From Flavobacterium anhuiense (lineage in GTDB: Bacteria; Bacteroidota; Bacteroidia; Flavobacteriales; Flavobacteriaceae): a stretch of DNA of 64,000 bases. The notes under the pieces are model-generated. The model saw nothing but the letters and a program-made list of their open reading frames with translations, ran no database searches and was not told where the DNA came from. A program made the translations under genes and the position numbers. Numbering within the stretch: the first letter of the stretch is position 1; each line of letters opens with the position of its first letter. Location: assembly GCF_900101855.1 (NCBI RefSeq), contig NZ_FMVC01000009.1:124001-188000 (forward strand). Reading direction: 5' to 3'. This document shows, in pieces, positions 24,965 to 34,300 of the stretch.

Positions 24965-26062
24965 CTAGAAGTTAGTATTTATTTTTTTCGAACGGTCAGC
25001 AATATAAGAGATCAACCAGATTACTTGCCCTTCTTTTACAAAGTAAATTTTCTTTGTTGCGTAGTCTGGAATACTTTCAAGACAAGTTACAAGAATGTTG
25101 TTTGCCGAAATCAAATACTTTTGATCGTAAGTGCTTAAAACTCTAGCAGCTTCTTTGTTTGTTTTTGCAAGGTTGGTAAACTTACCAAAGTTGTTTTTAA
25201 GAATTGCATCATAATCGATAACATCTTGAAGCGTTAAAGCAACGTAATGATCTTTATTAACATTTTCGTCATAAAAAAGAGTTGAAAACGCCCAAACAGC
25301 ACCACCAGATAAGTATAATTTATCCTTTTTAGCTAAAGGTGGATTTGCATCAAATAATTCTTTAGTCTTTTTACGTAGAATGACATTATAATCAAAAGAT
25401 TTTTCTTGATAAGTCGACATGTCGTTTACTTGGCTTTTGTTTACCACTGTTTTTTCTACAGCATCAGTAAGAGTCATGGTTCCGAAATTAAGTTCTAACG
25501 GAACAAATTCTAATTTACCATCTTTAAGTTCGTCGATATAACCTCCTTTTGTAGTTTGAGCACCAATATCAAGAAGGAAAGCATTAGCAAAATCAACAGG
25601 AGGAATAGCACCTTTTACAAGCGTTTTTGCTTCTTCGTTAACATCTAATACCTCTAATTGTTTTCCAGTTAAAAGAGCAATTTTGTTTTTTAGCACATCT
25701 AAATTACGAGCAGATGCAAAAACAGGAGCCGCTACAATAAAGATGTTTTCTTCAAGAAGTTTATTTTCAGCTCTAATTTTTTGCAATTGGTTGGTAACCG
25801 TTACGGTAGTCTTAGTGATGTCTTCTTGAGTAAGTTCGCCATTAGCAGTAATATGATCGGCAAATGGAATTCTCTCAGTCCAGAAAGAAAGGATTTTATA
25901 ATCGGCTTTTCTGATGTTGTTTACATCAATTACAGAAACTTTTATGGCTCTACGTCCAATTTCGATTCCGGCGTAAACACTTTTTTGAGAAAAAGTATTG
26001 ACAGAAAAAAATAATGTTAAAAGGGTAAAAAATAAAAATTTGGGGTTGTGTTTTTTAAGCAT
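24965..26062 (-). CDS. Secreted Ppx/GppA-like ASKHA-fold protein
   Basis: 365 residues. The signal peptide ends at about residue 25 (MLKKHNPKFLFFTLLTLFFSVNTFSQ). The mature part has the actin-like ATPase pattern of exopolyphosphatase/guanosine-pentaphosphatase: phosphate-1 motif YAGIEIGRRAIKVSVIDV (30-47), a VNEEAKTLVKGA segment (about 141-152) with the Glu equivalent to the catalytic base, phosphate-2 motif AFLLDIGAQTTKGGYI (161-176), GTMTLTDAVEK (about 194-204), and adenosine-type motif LYLSGGAVWAFS (249-260). Cytosolic Ppx/GppA act on polyphosphate or (p)ppGpp; this one is predicted to be periplasmic. It is shorter than Ppx and lacks the C-terminal HD-like half. Single gene with its own terminator. 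Confidence 0.78.
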   Translation of the reverse strand: MLKKHNPKFLFFTLLTLFFSVNTFSQKSVYAGIEIGRRAIKVSVIDVNNIRKADYKILSFWTERIPFADHITANGELTQEDITKTTVTVTNQLQKIRAENKLLEENIFIVAAPVFASARNLDVLKNKIALLTGKQLEVLDVNEEAKTLVKGAIPPVDFANAFLLDIGAQTTKGGYIDELKDGKLEFVPLELNFGTMTLTDAVEKTVVNKSQVNDMSTYQEKSFDYNVILRKKTKELFDANPPLAKKDKLYLSGGAVWAFSTLFYDENVNKDHYVALTLQDVIDYDAILKNNFGKFTNLAKTNKEAARVLSTYDQKYLISANNILVTCLESIPDYATKKIYFVKEGQVIWLISYIADRSKKINTNF

Positions 26063-26470
26063 TGTGTTGAATTGTAATTATAGTGTAAATTGTTTTTTAG
26101 AGATTATAAAGTTTCTTTTTGTGGTATTTCTATGAAAATCATAATTTTAGAATGAAAAAAAATGGTTTCATTACGGAATTGCGAATTTAAGAAAACATTT
26201 AATAATATAAAATCAGTTATTGAGAAAACATAATATTAAATAATTGTAAAGCAATAACGGGTTTTATTTCGATAAAGTATGTTTATAAAAAAAGCTTCAG
26301 AGAAATTTGAAGCTTTTTGATTTAGTAGCAGGAAGCTCAAATATATAACCTACTTGTTACGCATCATTTAGGGAAAAATTTTTTTGGCCACTACACTTTA
26401 TTTGGACGTTTGAACAAAGTAGCAGATTAATATATTTAAGAAATTTGTATCAGATAAAAATGAGGAGAAA
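26063..26470. other. 408-bp gene-free region
   Basis: Separates divergent genes at 26062 (-) and 26471 (+). It is AT-rich, with homopolymer-rich DNA at 26063-26280, the hairpin plus tRNA remnant at 26287-26345, and a TATATTTA -7-like box at about 26432 reading toward the AraC gene. No other structure is seen. Confidence 0.4.
26287..26345. repeat. Hairpin of tRNA-fMet type with decayed tRNA end
   Basis: Hairpin AAAGCTTCA-GAGAAAT-TTGAAGCTT (26287-26318); the loop is inverted relative to the tRNA terminator. It is followed by TTTAGTAGCAGGAAGC and TCAAATAT.TAACC, which closely matches the remnant after the hairpin at 1841-1910. Both are decayed copies of the same tRNA 3' flank. Confidence 0.65.
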
Positions 26471-27283
26471 ATGGAATCAAAAAAAGGTCAAACTCTTTCA
26501 GAGCCAAAGGTTATGCAGAACTTCTATTTGGGAGATAATGTCGAAAGTGAAGCTTTTGTGTCCGATCACATCTTTAGTTATATCATAAGTGGCAGACACG
26601 ATGTATGGATAGGACATAAGAAATATACTTTTACTGCTGGTGATTACCGCTTCTTTAGAAGAAATCAATTAACAAAATCGATTAAGCATACAGAGGCTGA
26701 CGGTTTCAAGTCAATAGCTATTCATTTTGACCAAAATACTCTTAAAGAAATTTCGAAAGAAATCGGTTTTAAATCAGAAAGATTTCATGGTGAAGGAGTG
26801 AAGATTATCAGGGCAGATAGCATGTTGAAAAAATCTGTAGCTCTATTCATTGAATATACCCAAAGAAAAGAGGTTGACAGTGAAACTTTACGAATTAAAA
26901 TTAAAGAACTGGTTTTAATACTTGCTGACATTGATCCTGAAATTAAGCAAATGCTGTTTGAATTTAATGAGCCCGGAAAACTGGATTTAGAAGGTTTTAT
27001 GAATGGCCACTATAGATATAATGTTCCATTGGAAAAATTTGCCTTTCTAACTGGGCGCAGTTTGTCAGGCTTTAAAAGAGATTTTGCGAAATTGTTTAAG
27101 ATTACTCCCAGCAGATGGCTTACTAAAAAACGGCTTTCTGAAGCAAGATACTTAATAGAAAATTGCAAGCATAGCCCAAGTGACATTTACTTAGAAATAG
27201 GTTTTGTTAATATGTCTCATTTCTCTTACGCATACAAAAAAGAATTTGGTATATCTCCTTTACAAAAAAATAAGAATAATTAA
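26471..27283 (+). CDS. AraC-family transcriptional regulator
   Basis: 270 residues. The N-terminal sensing part (VSDHIFSYIISGRHDVWIGHKKYTFTAGDYRFFRRNQLTKS) looks like a cupin-type barrel of AraC regulators. The C-terminal HTH pair occupies about 185-266 (YNVPLEKFAFLTGRSLSGFKRDFAKLFKITPSRWLTKKRLSEARYLIE...PSDIYLEIGFVNMSHFSYAYKKEFGISPLQ). The gene ends 11 bp before an SDR gene on the same strand, so it probably regulates its own operon. The effector is unknown. Confidence 0.9.
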   Translation: MESKKGQTLSEPKVMQNFYLGDNVESEAFVSDHIFSYIISGRHDVWIGHKKYTFTAGDYRFFRRNQLTKSIKHTEADGFKSIAIHFDQNTLKEISKEIGFKSERFHGEGVKIIRADSMLKKSVALFIEYTQRKEVDSETLRIKIKELVLILADIDPEIKQMLFEFNEPGKLDLEGFMNGHYRYNVPLEKFAFLTGRSLSGFKRDFAKLFKITPSRWLTKKRLSEARYLIENCKHSPSDIYLEIGFVNMSHFSYAYKKEFGISPLQKNKNN

Positions 27284-27294
27284 TTATAGATAAA

Positions 27295-28092
27295 ATGGAT
27301 TTAAAATTAAAAGGAAAAAGAGCGCTTGTAACGGGTTCGAGTTCGGGACTTGGCGAATCAATAGTTAAAATGTTGGCAAATGAAGGAGCGACTGTTATAG
27401 TTCATGGTAGAAATAAAGATCGTGCTAATGTTGTGTGTCAGGAAATTATTAGCAATGGAGGAAGTGCTGAAATAGCTTTAGGAGATATTAGTACCGATAG
27501 TGGAGCTGATGAGGTTGCTTCTGCAGCTCTTAAAAATGGTCAAATTGATATTTTAATTAACAACGCAGGGGCAACATCCCATAAATCTTGGGGCGAAGCA
27601 ACAGCAGATGATTGGGCTGAAATTTATAACAATAATGTCGTTTCATATGTAAGAATGATTCAGCGTATAGTGCCGCAGATGAAAACATTAGGTTGGGGAC
27701 GAGTTATTCATATAGGTGGAGGACTAGGCATACAGCCTATTAAGGAGCAGCCACATTATAATGCGACCCTTGCTGCAAGACATAATCTTTCTGTCTCACT
27801 TGCGAGATCATTGAAAGAAACTGGAATAACCTCAAATATTGTTTCTCCTGGAGCAATTATAAATCCTATGGTTGAAGATTGGCTTGTAAATTCTGCACCT
27901 AAGTTTAATTGGGGGACAAATTTAGAAGAAATAAAATCTAAGGCTGTAGAACAGTTAATTCCAAATGATACCGGACGATTTGGAGAGCCTGAAGAAATTG
28001 CTGGTACAGTTGCATATCTCTGTAGTACTTATGCTAATTACATTAGTGGAGCTACCATTAGGGTAGATGGCGGTACGATTAAATGCATGTAA
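27295..28092 (+). CDS. SDR-family protein with altered active site
   Basis: 265 residues with SDR fold marks: TGSSSGLG at 13-20, NNAG at 89-92, and the C-terminal YLCSTYANYISGATIRVDGG typical of classical SDRs. The catalytic region departs from consensus: Tyr155 is present, but the usual Lys four residues later is Leu159 (YNATLAARHN), and the usual Ser position falls in HIGGGLG without an obvious Ser. Either it belongs to a divergent SDR subgroup using another residue (Arg162 or His163 are near), or it is not a standard dehydrogenase. It is downstream of an AraC gene by 11 bp. Confidence 0.85.
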   Translation: MDLKLKGKRALVTGSSSGLGESIVKMLANEGATVIVHGRNKDRANVVCQEIISNGGSAEIALGDISTDSGADEVASAALKNGQIDILINNAGATSHKSWGEATADDWAEIYNNNVVSYVRMIQRIVPQMKTLGWGRVIHIGGGLGIQPIKEQPHYNATLAARHNLSVSLARSLKETGITSNIVSPGAIINPMVEDWLVNSAPKFNWGTNLEEIKSKAVEQLIPNDTGRFGEPEEIAGTVAYLCSTYANYISGATIRVDGGTIKCM

Positions 28093-28158
28093 AAGATCTT
28101 TGTAAAATTTTCTAATAAACTAAATGCTTGTATACAATTGGACAGTATTTATTCAAGT

Positions 28159-28189
28159 AAAAAAAAGCTTCAGAGAAATCTGAAGTTTT
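28159..28189. terminator. Terminator hairpin, tRNA-fMet family, inverted loop
   Basis: A-run then AGCTTCAGA-GAAA-TCTGAAGTT then a T-rich run. The loop is in the inverted orientation, as at 26287. It lies between convergent genes ending at 28092 (+) and 28265 (-). Confidence 0.7.
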
Positions 28190-28264
28190 CCTTATTAGTT
28201 TGGAAAATCATGCCTTACACAAATTTGATTATTTCATCTTTTTTGATGTATAAGTTTGTATAAA

Positions 28265-29029
28265 CTATTTCCCTAAAGCATAGGTAATTCCTCCGAGTAA
28301 ATGCTGTACAAAAAGAGGATCGCTATAACTTTCAGAGCTGTGTCCTAAAGCAGTGTAAAATACTCTGCCTCCATCATATTCATGACACCATGCCAGAGGA
28401 TGATTATCGCCATGCTTGCCGCCTTTATATGAAGATTCATCAATTTTTATAAGCACATTTACGTCTGGATTCAAATATTTAAAATTGTACCATTCGTCTT
28501 TTCGTTCCCAAATTGCTGGAAGATGTTTTGTAGACGGATGTTCGTTATTTACAATTATAAGTTTAGCATTTTGTGGTTCAGGATGTCCTTCAAAAATTCC
28601 GCCGATCATTTGGGTGTACCAAGACCAGTCAGGTTCGCAATTTGTAGCCGAATGAATGCCGACAAAACCATTTCCATTTTGTATAAATTTTTGGAAAGCT
28701 AATTTTTGATTTTCGCCTAAAACATGACCTGAAGCACTTAAAAATATAACGGCTTGGTATTGTTTTAAGTTTTTGGAATTAATTGCCAGAGAATCTTCAG
28801 TAGCGTCTACAATAAAATGATTTTCTTGTCCCAGTTTTTTTATCGCTACAATTCCGGAGGGAATGCTTTCATGTCTAAAACCGTTAGTTTTAGAAAAAAT
28901 CAGGACTTTTTTGGTTTTATAAGAAGTGCTCTGTTCTTCGTTTTTTATATGGAAAGAAACCAAGAAATAGCTGGTTAGTACAATGAAGCTGAATAAAAAT
29001 GATTTTTTTATTGAAAACAGGTGGCTCAT
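28265..29029 (-). CDS. Exported ThuA-domain protein
   Basis: 254 residues with an N-terminal hydrophobic signal/anchor (about 10-27). From residue 41 it matches the ThuA (PF06283) glutamine-amidotransferase-like fold: KVLIFSKTNGFRHESIPSGI, HFIVDATEDS, YQAVIFLSASGHVL, GFVGIHSATNCEPDWSWYTQMIGGIFEGHP, HGDNHPLAWCHEYDGGRVFYTALGHSSESYSDPLFVQHLLGGI. These proteins are tied to sugar (trehalose-like or other glycoside) use in many bacteria, but the reaction is not settled. Single gene, convergent with the SDR gene. Confidence 0.9.
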   Translation of the reverse strand: MSHLFSIKKSFLFSFIVLTSYFLVSFHIKNEEQSTSYKTKKVLIFSKTNGFRHESIPSGIVAIKKLGQENHFIVDATEDSLAINSKNLKQYQAVIFLSASGHVLGENQKLAFQKFIQNGNGFVGIHSATNCEPDWSWYTQMIGGIFEGHPEPQNAKLIIVNNEHPSTKHLPAIWERKDEWYNFKYLNPDVNVLIKIDESSYKGGKHGDNHPLAWCHEYDGGRVFYTALGHSSESYSDPLFVQHLLGGITYALGK

Positions 29030-29178
29030 TTTATATGATTTTATTTTGGGAAGATAGAAAAAAAATATTTTTGAAGACTGTGTTTTTTAGGTTATTGCAA
29101 AATAGCTAGTTCTGAATAACCAGATTGCTTTATTATTACTGTTGTTGACAGTTGAAAAGTTTCATAAATGTCTCGAAA

Positions 29179-29208
29179 TTTGCGTTTTGGAAAATTTTCA
29201 GATATTTG
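29179..29208 (+). promoter_or_regulatory. Likely promoter of AraC gene at 29238
   Basis: TTTGC (29179-29183) and GATATTTG (29201-29208, one base off TAnnTTTG) are 17 bp apart. The position 30 bp before the ATG at 29238 argues that the longer reading frame from 29142 is not the real start. Confidence 0.5.
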
Positions 29209-29237
29209 ATATATATAAAATCGGTAATCACAATAAT

Positions 29238-30008
29238 ATGAACTATCAAAATATTGTTCCCGAAGACTCTATTTCTCTTTTTGTGAAAAATATATGGGTG
29301 TTTGAAAATGAAAATAAAAATATACATACAACATTGCCTTTTTTTGCAGATGGTTGTCCAGGTTTAATGTTTCAGCAAACCGATCACGGATTGATCGTAA
29401 AACCTCACGATAAAAAGATGCCGGAAGTTTTTCTTTATGGCCAAACCATTTTGCCAATTGAGCTTGAGATTTCGGGCGCATTTCTTATTATCGTTTTTCA
29501 GTTGTATCCCTACGTTTTGAAGACATTTTTCGATATACAGCCCCAGAGCATAAATGATAATTGTTACTACTTTGATGATACTGAAGAAGATATAAGCTGG
29601 CTTAAAAAACAATTAGAATTGAGCGAAAGCGTAAAAGATAAAATTGAAATTATATCAAAATTGCTTTTACGGTATTTTGAAAAGAAAAAGGAAAACCTTG
29701 ATTTTGAAATACGGCAAGGTATAGAATACATTTTTCAAACAAAAGGTCAAGAAAGTATCCGCTCAATTGCTGGTAAATTAAAGTTCAATATTCGCACCTT
29801 TGAGCGAAGATTTCTAACTGAAACAGGGCTTACTCCCAAGCAATTTGCCAAGATTATCCAATTTCAAGCCTCATTAGATCAATTAACAGTTAAAGATTAT
29901 GAAAAACATACCGACATTGTATATCAGAATGGGTTTTCAGATCAATCTCATTTTATAAAAGTTTTTAAAGCTTTTACTGGTAAAACTCCAAAATCATTTG
30001 AGAAATAA
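29238..30008 (+). CDS. AraC-family transcriptional regulator
   Basis: 256 residues from the ATG at 29238. This start was chosen because the protein then begins MNYQNIVPEDSISLFVKNIWVFEN, the usual start of this AraC subgroup, and because the probable promoter lies between the longer frame's start at 29142 and this codon. The N-terminal part is the DUF6597-type sensing domain (PFFADGCPGLMFQQT...VFLYGQTILPIEL); the C-terminal HTH occupies about 165-255 (GQESIRSIAGKLKFNIRTFERRFLTETGLTPKQFAKIIQFQ...QNGFSDQSHFIKVFKAFTGKTPKSF). It precedes and probably controls the two genes at 30087 and 30715. Confidence 0.88.
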   Translation: MNYQNIVPEDSISLFVKNIWVFENENKNIHTTLPFFADGCPGLMFQQTDHGLIVKPHDKKMPEVFLYGQTILPIELEISGAFLIIVFQLYPYVLKTFFDIQPQSINDNCYYFDDTEEDISWLKKQLELSESVKDKIEIISKLLLRYFEKKKENLDFEIRQGIEYIFQTKGQESIRSIAGKLKFNIRTFERRFLTETGLTPKQFAKIIQFQASLDQLTVKDYEKHTDIVYQNGFSDQSHFIKVFKAFTGKTPKSFEK

Positions 30009-30086
30009 TTATCACTGTCGCTTTTATTCTATTTTAGGACATTTATCTATTGCAATTTTGTATCACTAATCTTAAATATTGATACA

Positions 30087-30713
30087 ATGAAAGTTATAAT
30101 CTTTGGAGCCACAGGTACAGTTGGCATTGAGATCGTAAAACAAGCATTAAAAAATGGTGATGAAGTAACAGCTTTTGTTCGTGATCCTCAAAAACTACAA
30201 AGCATTTCTCATCCTAACCTTTATATTCATGTGGGTGATGTTTTGAGTTTGAATGATGTTGAAAACGCCCTGCAGAATCACGAAGCTGTTTTTTGTGCCT
30301 TAGGCGATGGTAGAAAAGGTAAAATACGTGCAGAAGGAACAAAAAACATTATTGAAGCCATGAGAAAAAAAGGATTAAATAGGCTGATTTGCCAAACGAC
30401 TCTCGGCTTGGGCGAAAGCTATGGAAATCTTAATTTTATCTGGAAACACGTCATGTTCGGAATGTTGCTAAAAAAAGCATTTCAAGACCATAAGTTGCAA
30501 GAGAAATATATTTTGAACAGTAATTTGGATTATACAATTGTTAGACCCAGTGCTTTTACTGATGACCAAATTACCAATACGTATCGTATCGGTTTTGACG
30601 GAAGTTATAAAGAACTCAATCTAAAAATTGCCCGTAAAGAAGTTGCAGATTTTATGATACGTCAACTAAATACCAATGAATATTTAAAAAGAACCGTTAG
30701 TATTTCCAATTAA
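30087..30713 (+). CDS. NAD(P)-binding Rossmann protein (NmrA/atypical SDR-like)
   Basis: 208 residues. The Rossmann glycine motif GATGTVG is at residues 7-13, followed by VTAFVRDPQKL (pyridine-nucleotide-selecting strand), VGDVLSLNDVENAL, AVFCALGDG and TIVRPSAFTDD, all typical of the NAD_binding_10/NmrA-like group. It probably binds NADP(H) and acts as a quinone/aldehyde reductase or redox sensor; there is no YxxxK triad. It follows the AraC gene by 78 bp and is coupled to the DUF1772 gene (1-bp gap), a pairing often seen in stress-responsive operons. Confidence 0.87.
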   Translation: MKVIIFGATGTVGIEIVKQALKNGDEVTAFVRDPQKLQSISHPNLYIHVGDVLSLNDVENALQNHEAVFCALGDGRKGKIRAEGTKNIIEAMRKKGLNRLICQTTLGLGESYGNLNFIWKHVMFGMLLKKAFQDHKLQEKYILNSNLDYTIVRPSAFTDDQITNTYRIGFDGSYKELNLKIARKEVADFMIRQLNTNEYLKRTVSISN

Positions 30714-30714
30714 A

Positions 30715-31227
30715 ATGAGAGCATCAAATATTCTACTAATTGTTACGGCAACGACAACAGCATTAATGGCTGGGCTTTTCTTTTCGTACTCGATTTCGGT
30801 GAGCTTAGGATTGGGAAAACTAAACGATAAGGAATTTCTAAATGCCATGCAGAACATCAATCGAGAGATTCAGAATATACCATTTTTCATTTGTTTTTTT
30901 GGAACGTTGATTATGCTCCCAATTACCAGTTTTGTTCACTACAAACAGCCGTCGTTTCTTTTGCTCTTGACAGCTACACTATTTTATTCGCTTGGTGTGT
31001 TTGCTGTAACGGCGTTTGTAAACGTTCCTCTGAATAATAAACTGGAGTTGTTTGACCTTACAAATACCACAAATGCAAGTGCGAAGCAAATGAGAAATAT
31101 CTTCGAAGACCGTTGGAACTTTTGGAATAACATAAGATCGCTATCTTCCTTATGTAGCTTGTTTTTCGTTATTTTAGCTTGTGTTTATAATTCGCCTAAA
31201 ACTAGAAAGATTGCTTTTGATAGATGA
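30715..31227 (+). CDS. DUF1772 (anthrone oxygenase-like) membrane protein
   Basis: 170 residues with four hydrophobic helices (about 5-25, 55-75, 82-103, 138-158). FSYSISVSLGLGKLNDKEFLNAMQNINREIQNIPFF and VTAFVNVPLNNKL..FEDRWNFWNNIRS match DUF1772, the family that includes the small non-haem anthrone oxygenases. With the adjacent NAD(P)-binding protein it may form a redox pair for aromatic or quinone-like compounds, but this is inference from family and context. It begins 1 bp after the upstream stop. Confidence 0.85.
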   Translation: MRASNILLIVTATTTALMAGLFFSYSISVSLGLGKLNDKEFLNAMQNINREIQNIPFFICFFGTLIMLPITSFVHYKQPSFLLLLTATLFYSLGVFAVTAFVNVPLNNKLELFDLTNTTNASAKQMRNIFEDRWNFWNNIRSLSSLCSLFFVILACVYNSPKTRKIAFDR

Positions 31228-31328
31228 AATGTTAACAAATAGATTTAGTATTGTGCAATAAAGCAGCTCTAGAAAAAACTGAATCTGTTTTTATTTTTAG
31301 TTGGCTTGTAATAAAGAATATCTCATTT

Positions 31329-34300
31329 TTAATGATGTCTATTGATTTCAAAATAAAGCTCAGGTAATATAACTTTGATATCCTGTGCAGTTTCTTCTTT
31401 AAACCAATGCAATATGAAATTTACCTTCGCGCTTTTTAATTCGTACTGTTTTGATTTCATTATTTCGATTTTCTCAATGAAATGTTTTGAGAATTTCAAC
31501 ACAGATTGACCACTTGAGTTTAAGCATTCGTTACTTTCAACAAAAAGTATTTCTCCACACGTGAGTTGGGAAACTAAAGTTTGTCTTTCTATAAAGAAGT
31601 CAAGCCAAATATCTTTTAAGGTTGCATGAACAGCAATTTTATCAGGAGGCATATAAATTTCAAGATCATTTTTATGTTCAAGATTTTCAGCAGTTAAAAA
31701 ATTGAGATAATCTCCATTTAAATGGATATTTAGATTGCGTTTGGCTCGAGTCATGGCTACGTACAATTGACGTTTAGCTTCATCTGTAATTGCATTAAAG
31801 TTTTCAAGTAAGAGATATACATTGTCAAACTCTTTTCCTTTAGCTTTATGAATGGTTGATACAAAAATTGTTTCGCCATTTTCACTATAAAAATCCTCCA
31901 ATTTAGATTCCCTAATTAAAACTTCCAAATCAGATTTGTATTTTCTATTAGGATTAGTAGTTTCAAAATCTTTTATGATATTCTGACAAATCTCCAGTTT
32001 GTTGCTTTTACGGAAAGTGTTATTTAACTCAATTTTTGCCCTATCCCAAATTTCATCACTAATGGTGTAAACACCCGATTCTGAATCTATTTTATTCAAT
32101 AAAAATCTAACTTCAACAAGATTGGACAAATTAAAACCATCATTAGATTGTATTAATTTTGCCATTATGCCATTTTTTAAAAGCAATCCTGCAACTTTTA
32201 TAGCTTCTTCGTTAGTTTTCGTAATTACACAAGTAGTTCCAGAAAGATCTGCGTTGCATACGTCGTGTACCAAAGGTGTTATCAAATTGCCATTTTGGTG
32301 CGTAACAATCTTGATTTTTCCATTATCAGTTTGATTTGCAATAATTTGTGTTTCTTTTAGACGGTGCTGGATTTGTTGAACAAATTGATTTGTAAACATA
32401 ACCAAATTGTTTTTGCTGCGATAATTTTCGACCAATTCATGTTTTATTGCTTTATTTTGATAGATGAACTGTTCAAGATATTTAGAACTCGCGCCTCTAA
32501 ATTCATAAATATTTTGATCATCATCTCCAACTGCAATAACTCTCATATCCTCATTCTGCTCAAGCAAAGCGTTTATTAGTGCAAACTCATCAGAATTCAT
32601 ATCTTGGGCTTCGTCGATGACCAAAACAGTTTTAGTTATTTTATTAGTTTCAACATCACCGTTTTTAATTTTTTCGACTGTAGTGTTTAAAATATCGGTA
32701 GATTTTTCTAAAGTGCCAACCTTGCCTAAAAGATCAAAACAATAAGAATGAAATGTCTTAATTTCAATAAAATTGGCTGCATTACCTATAAGCTTTAATA
32801 AACGCTTTTTAAATTCGATAACGGCAGCTCTTGAGAACGTCAACATGAGCAATTGTTCATGTTTTACATCTTCCATTAACAATAGCGAAGCCAATTTATG
32901 GACCAATACCTTCGTTTTGCCACTGCCTGGACCTGCAGCAACAACGATATGTTGTGTTTCATTGTCTTTTATAATTTTTAATTGTGCGGGAGAAAGTTCT
33001 CCAAATAGCTGTCTAAATTTTGCTGGAGTAATATTTCTTTTAATCTCGTTCTGTCTTTCGCTTCCTTTAAAATATTTATTTAAAAAGGAACTGTAGTTGA
33101 GCTGAAAATAATCTTCTACAAACTGAAGTGCATTTTTGTAATCATTAATCATTCTTTGAGCATATTCGCCCACTATGTGAATTTGCTGGACTTTGCTTTC
33201 ATAAAATTGATTGAGTTTTTGATAATCGTCTTTAGTATATCGTTTTTTATTATCCTGTTCAGTTCGCTCGATTGTTAAAGCATTATAAACCACAAGAAAA
33301 CCGCCTTCGATCTTTATTGCTTCGATGCGCGAAAGATAGAATAATGTATCTTCAATGTCATAAATAGTTATTTCTTTTTTGAAAAGATTGGAGCTGTTAT
33401 CATAAGCAACTTTTAGTTCGTGTACTGAAAACTCGACCAAAATTTCATCTTTATCTGTCTGGTTTTTTGCAGTTTCGGAACTGGTTTTGTTAAAAAAGAA
33501 GTCAACAATAAACTTTGCAAGTTCGTATCGTATTTCAAGTTTATCAGTTAATTGCTTCTTGCTTTGAAGGCAAAGTATTGCAATATGGTTCTTAAAATGA
33601 TCTAAGTTTTTTCTTTTAATCCAGTTTTTAATAGACCAAAAGTTAATTATCGTTTTTATTTTATTGGTGTTTACACCTTCACAGCCCACTTTTTCAGCAA
33701 ACTCATTTAATTCTTTCAAATGAAAAATACTCTCATCTTCTTTTAATATCGACAATAAAAACTTTTCAATTTTGCTGTATGACTCTACAATGGCTAAAGA
33801 CCGATTTTTATTGTCTGTATTTTTTATAAATGCAGTCAAATCTTTGGCATCGGCCAGAATATTTTCTTCTCGCAATAAGCTTATAATATTGATGACTTCT
33901 TCTCGTACAATGCCTAAATGATCACTAATATAGTCTACTCTCGATTCTGGAGTTTCGCTGTTAGTTTCTTTTCTGCTTTTACTAGAAAAGAGTTTTTTCA
34001 TAATGCGTACACCTTGTTCCTTTTGCTTTTCTTCAAATTTTTTCGAAGCTTCTATTTTGTTAATAGCTTCCTGTGCATTTTTAGATAAAATGCTGCTTGC
34101 AAACACCCTTGGCATGTTCTGTCCACGCTTTAAATAACCTGCATCTTCCAAGGCTGCTATTGCTGTAGTTACACGTGTTTCAATTTCTGCAACATTATCA
34201 TCCCAACCTGCTTTTCGGGCAATTTCTAATGCAGAATTAGATACCTTAGATCGAAATCTAGTAATATCCTTTATTGCTTTCCAGACCTGCTGGATTTCTT

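Noticed and set aside
29142..29237. Upstream in-frame start of the AraC gene
   Set aside because: The probable promoter at 29179-29208 lies within it, and the protein family begins at the ATG at 29238.
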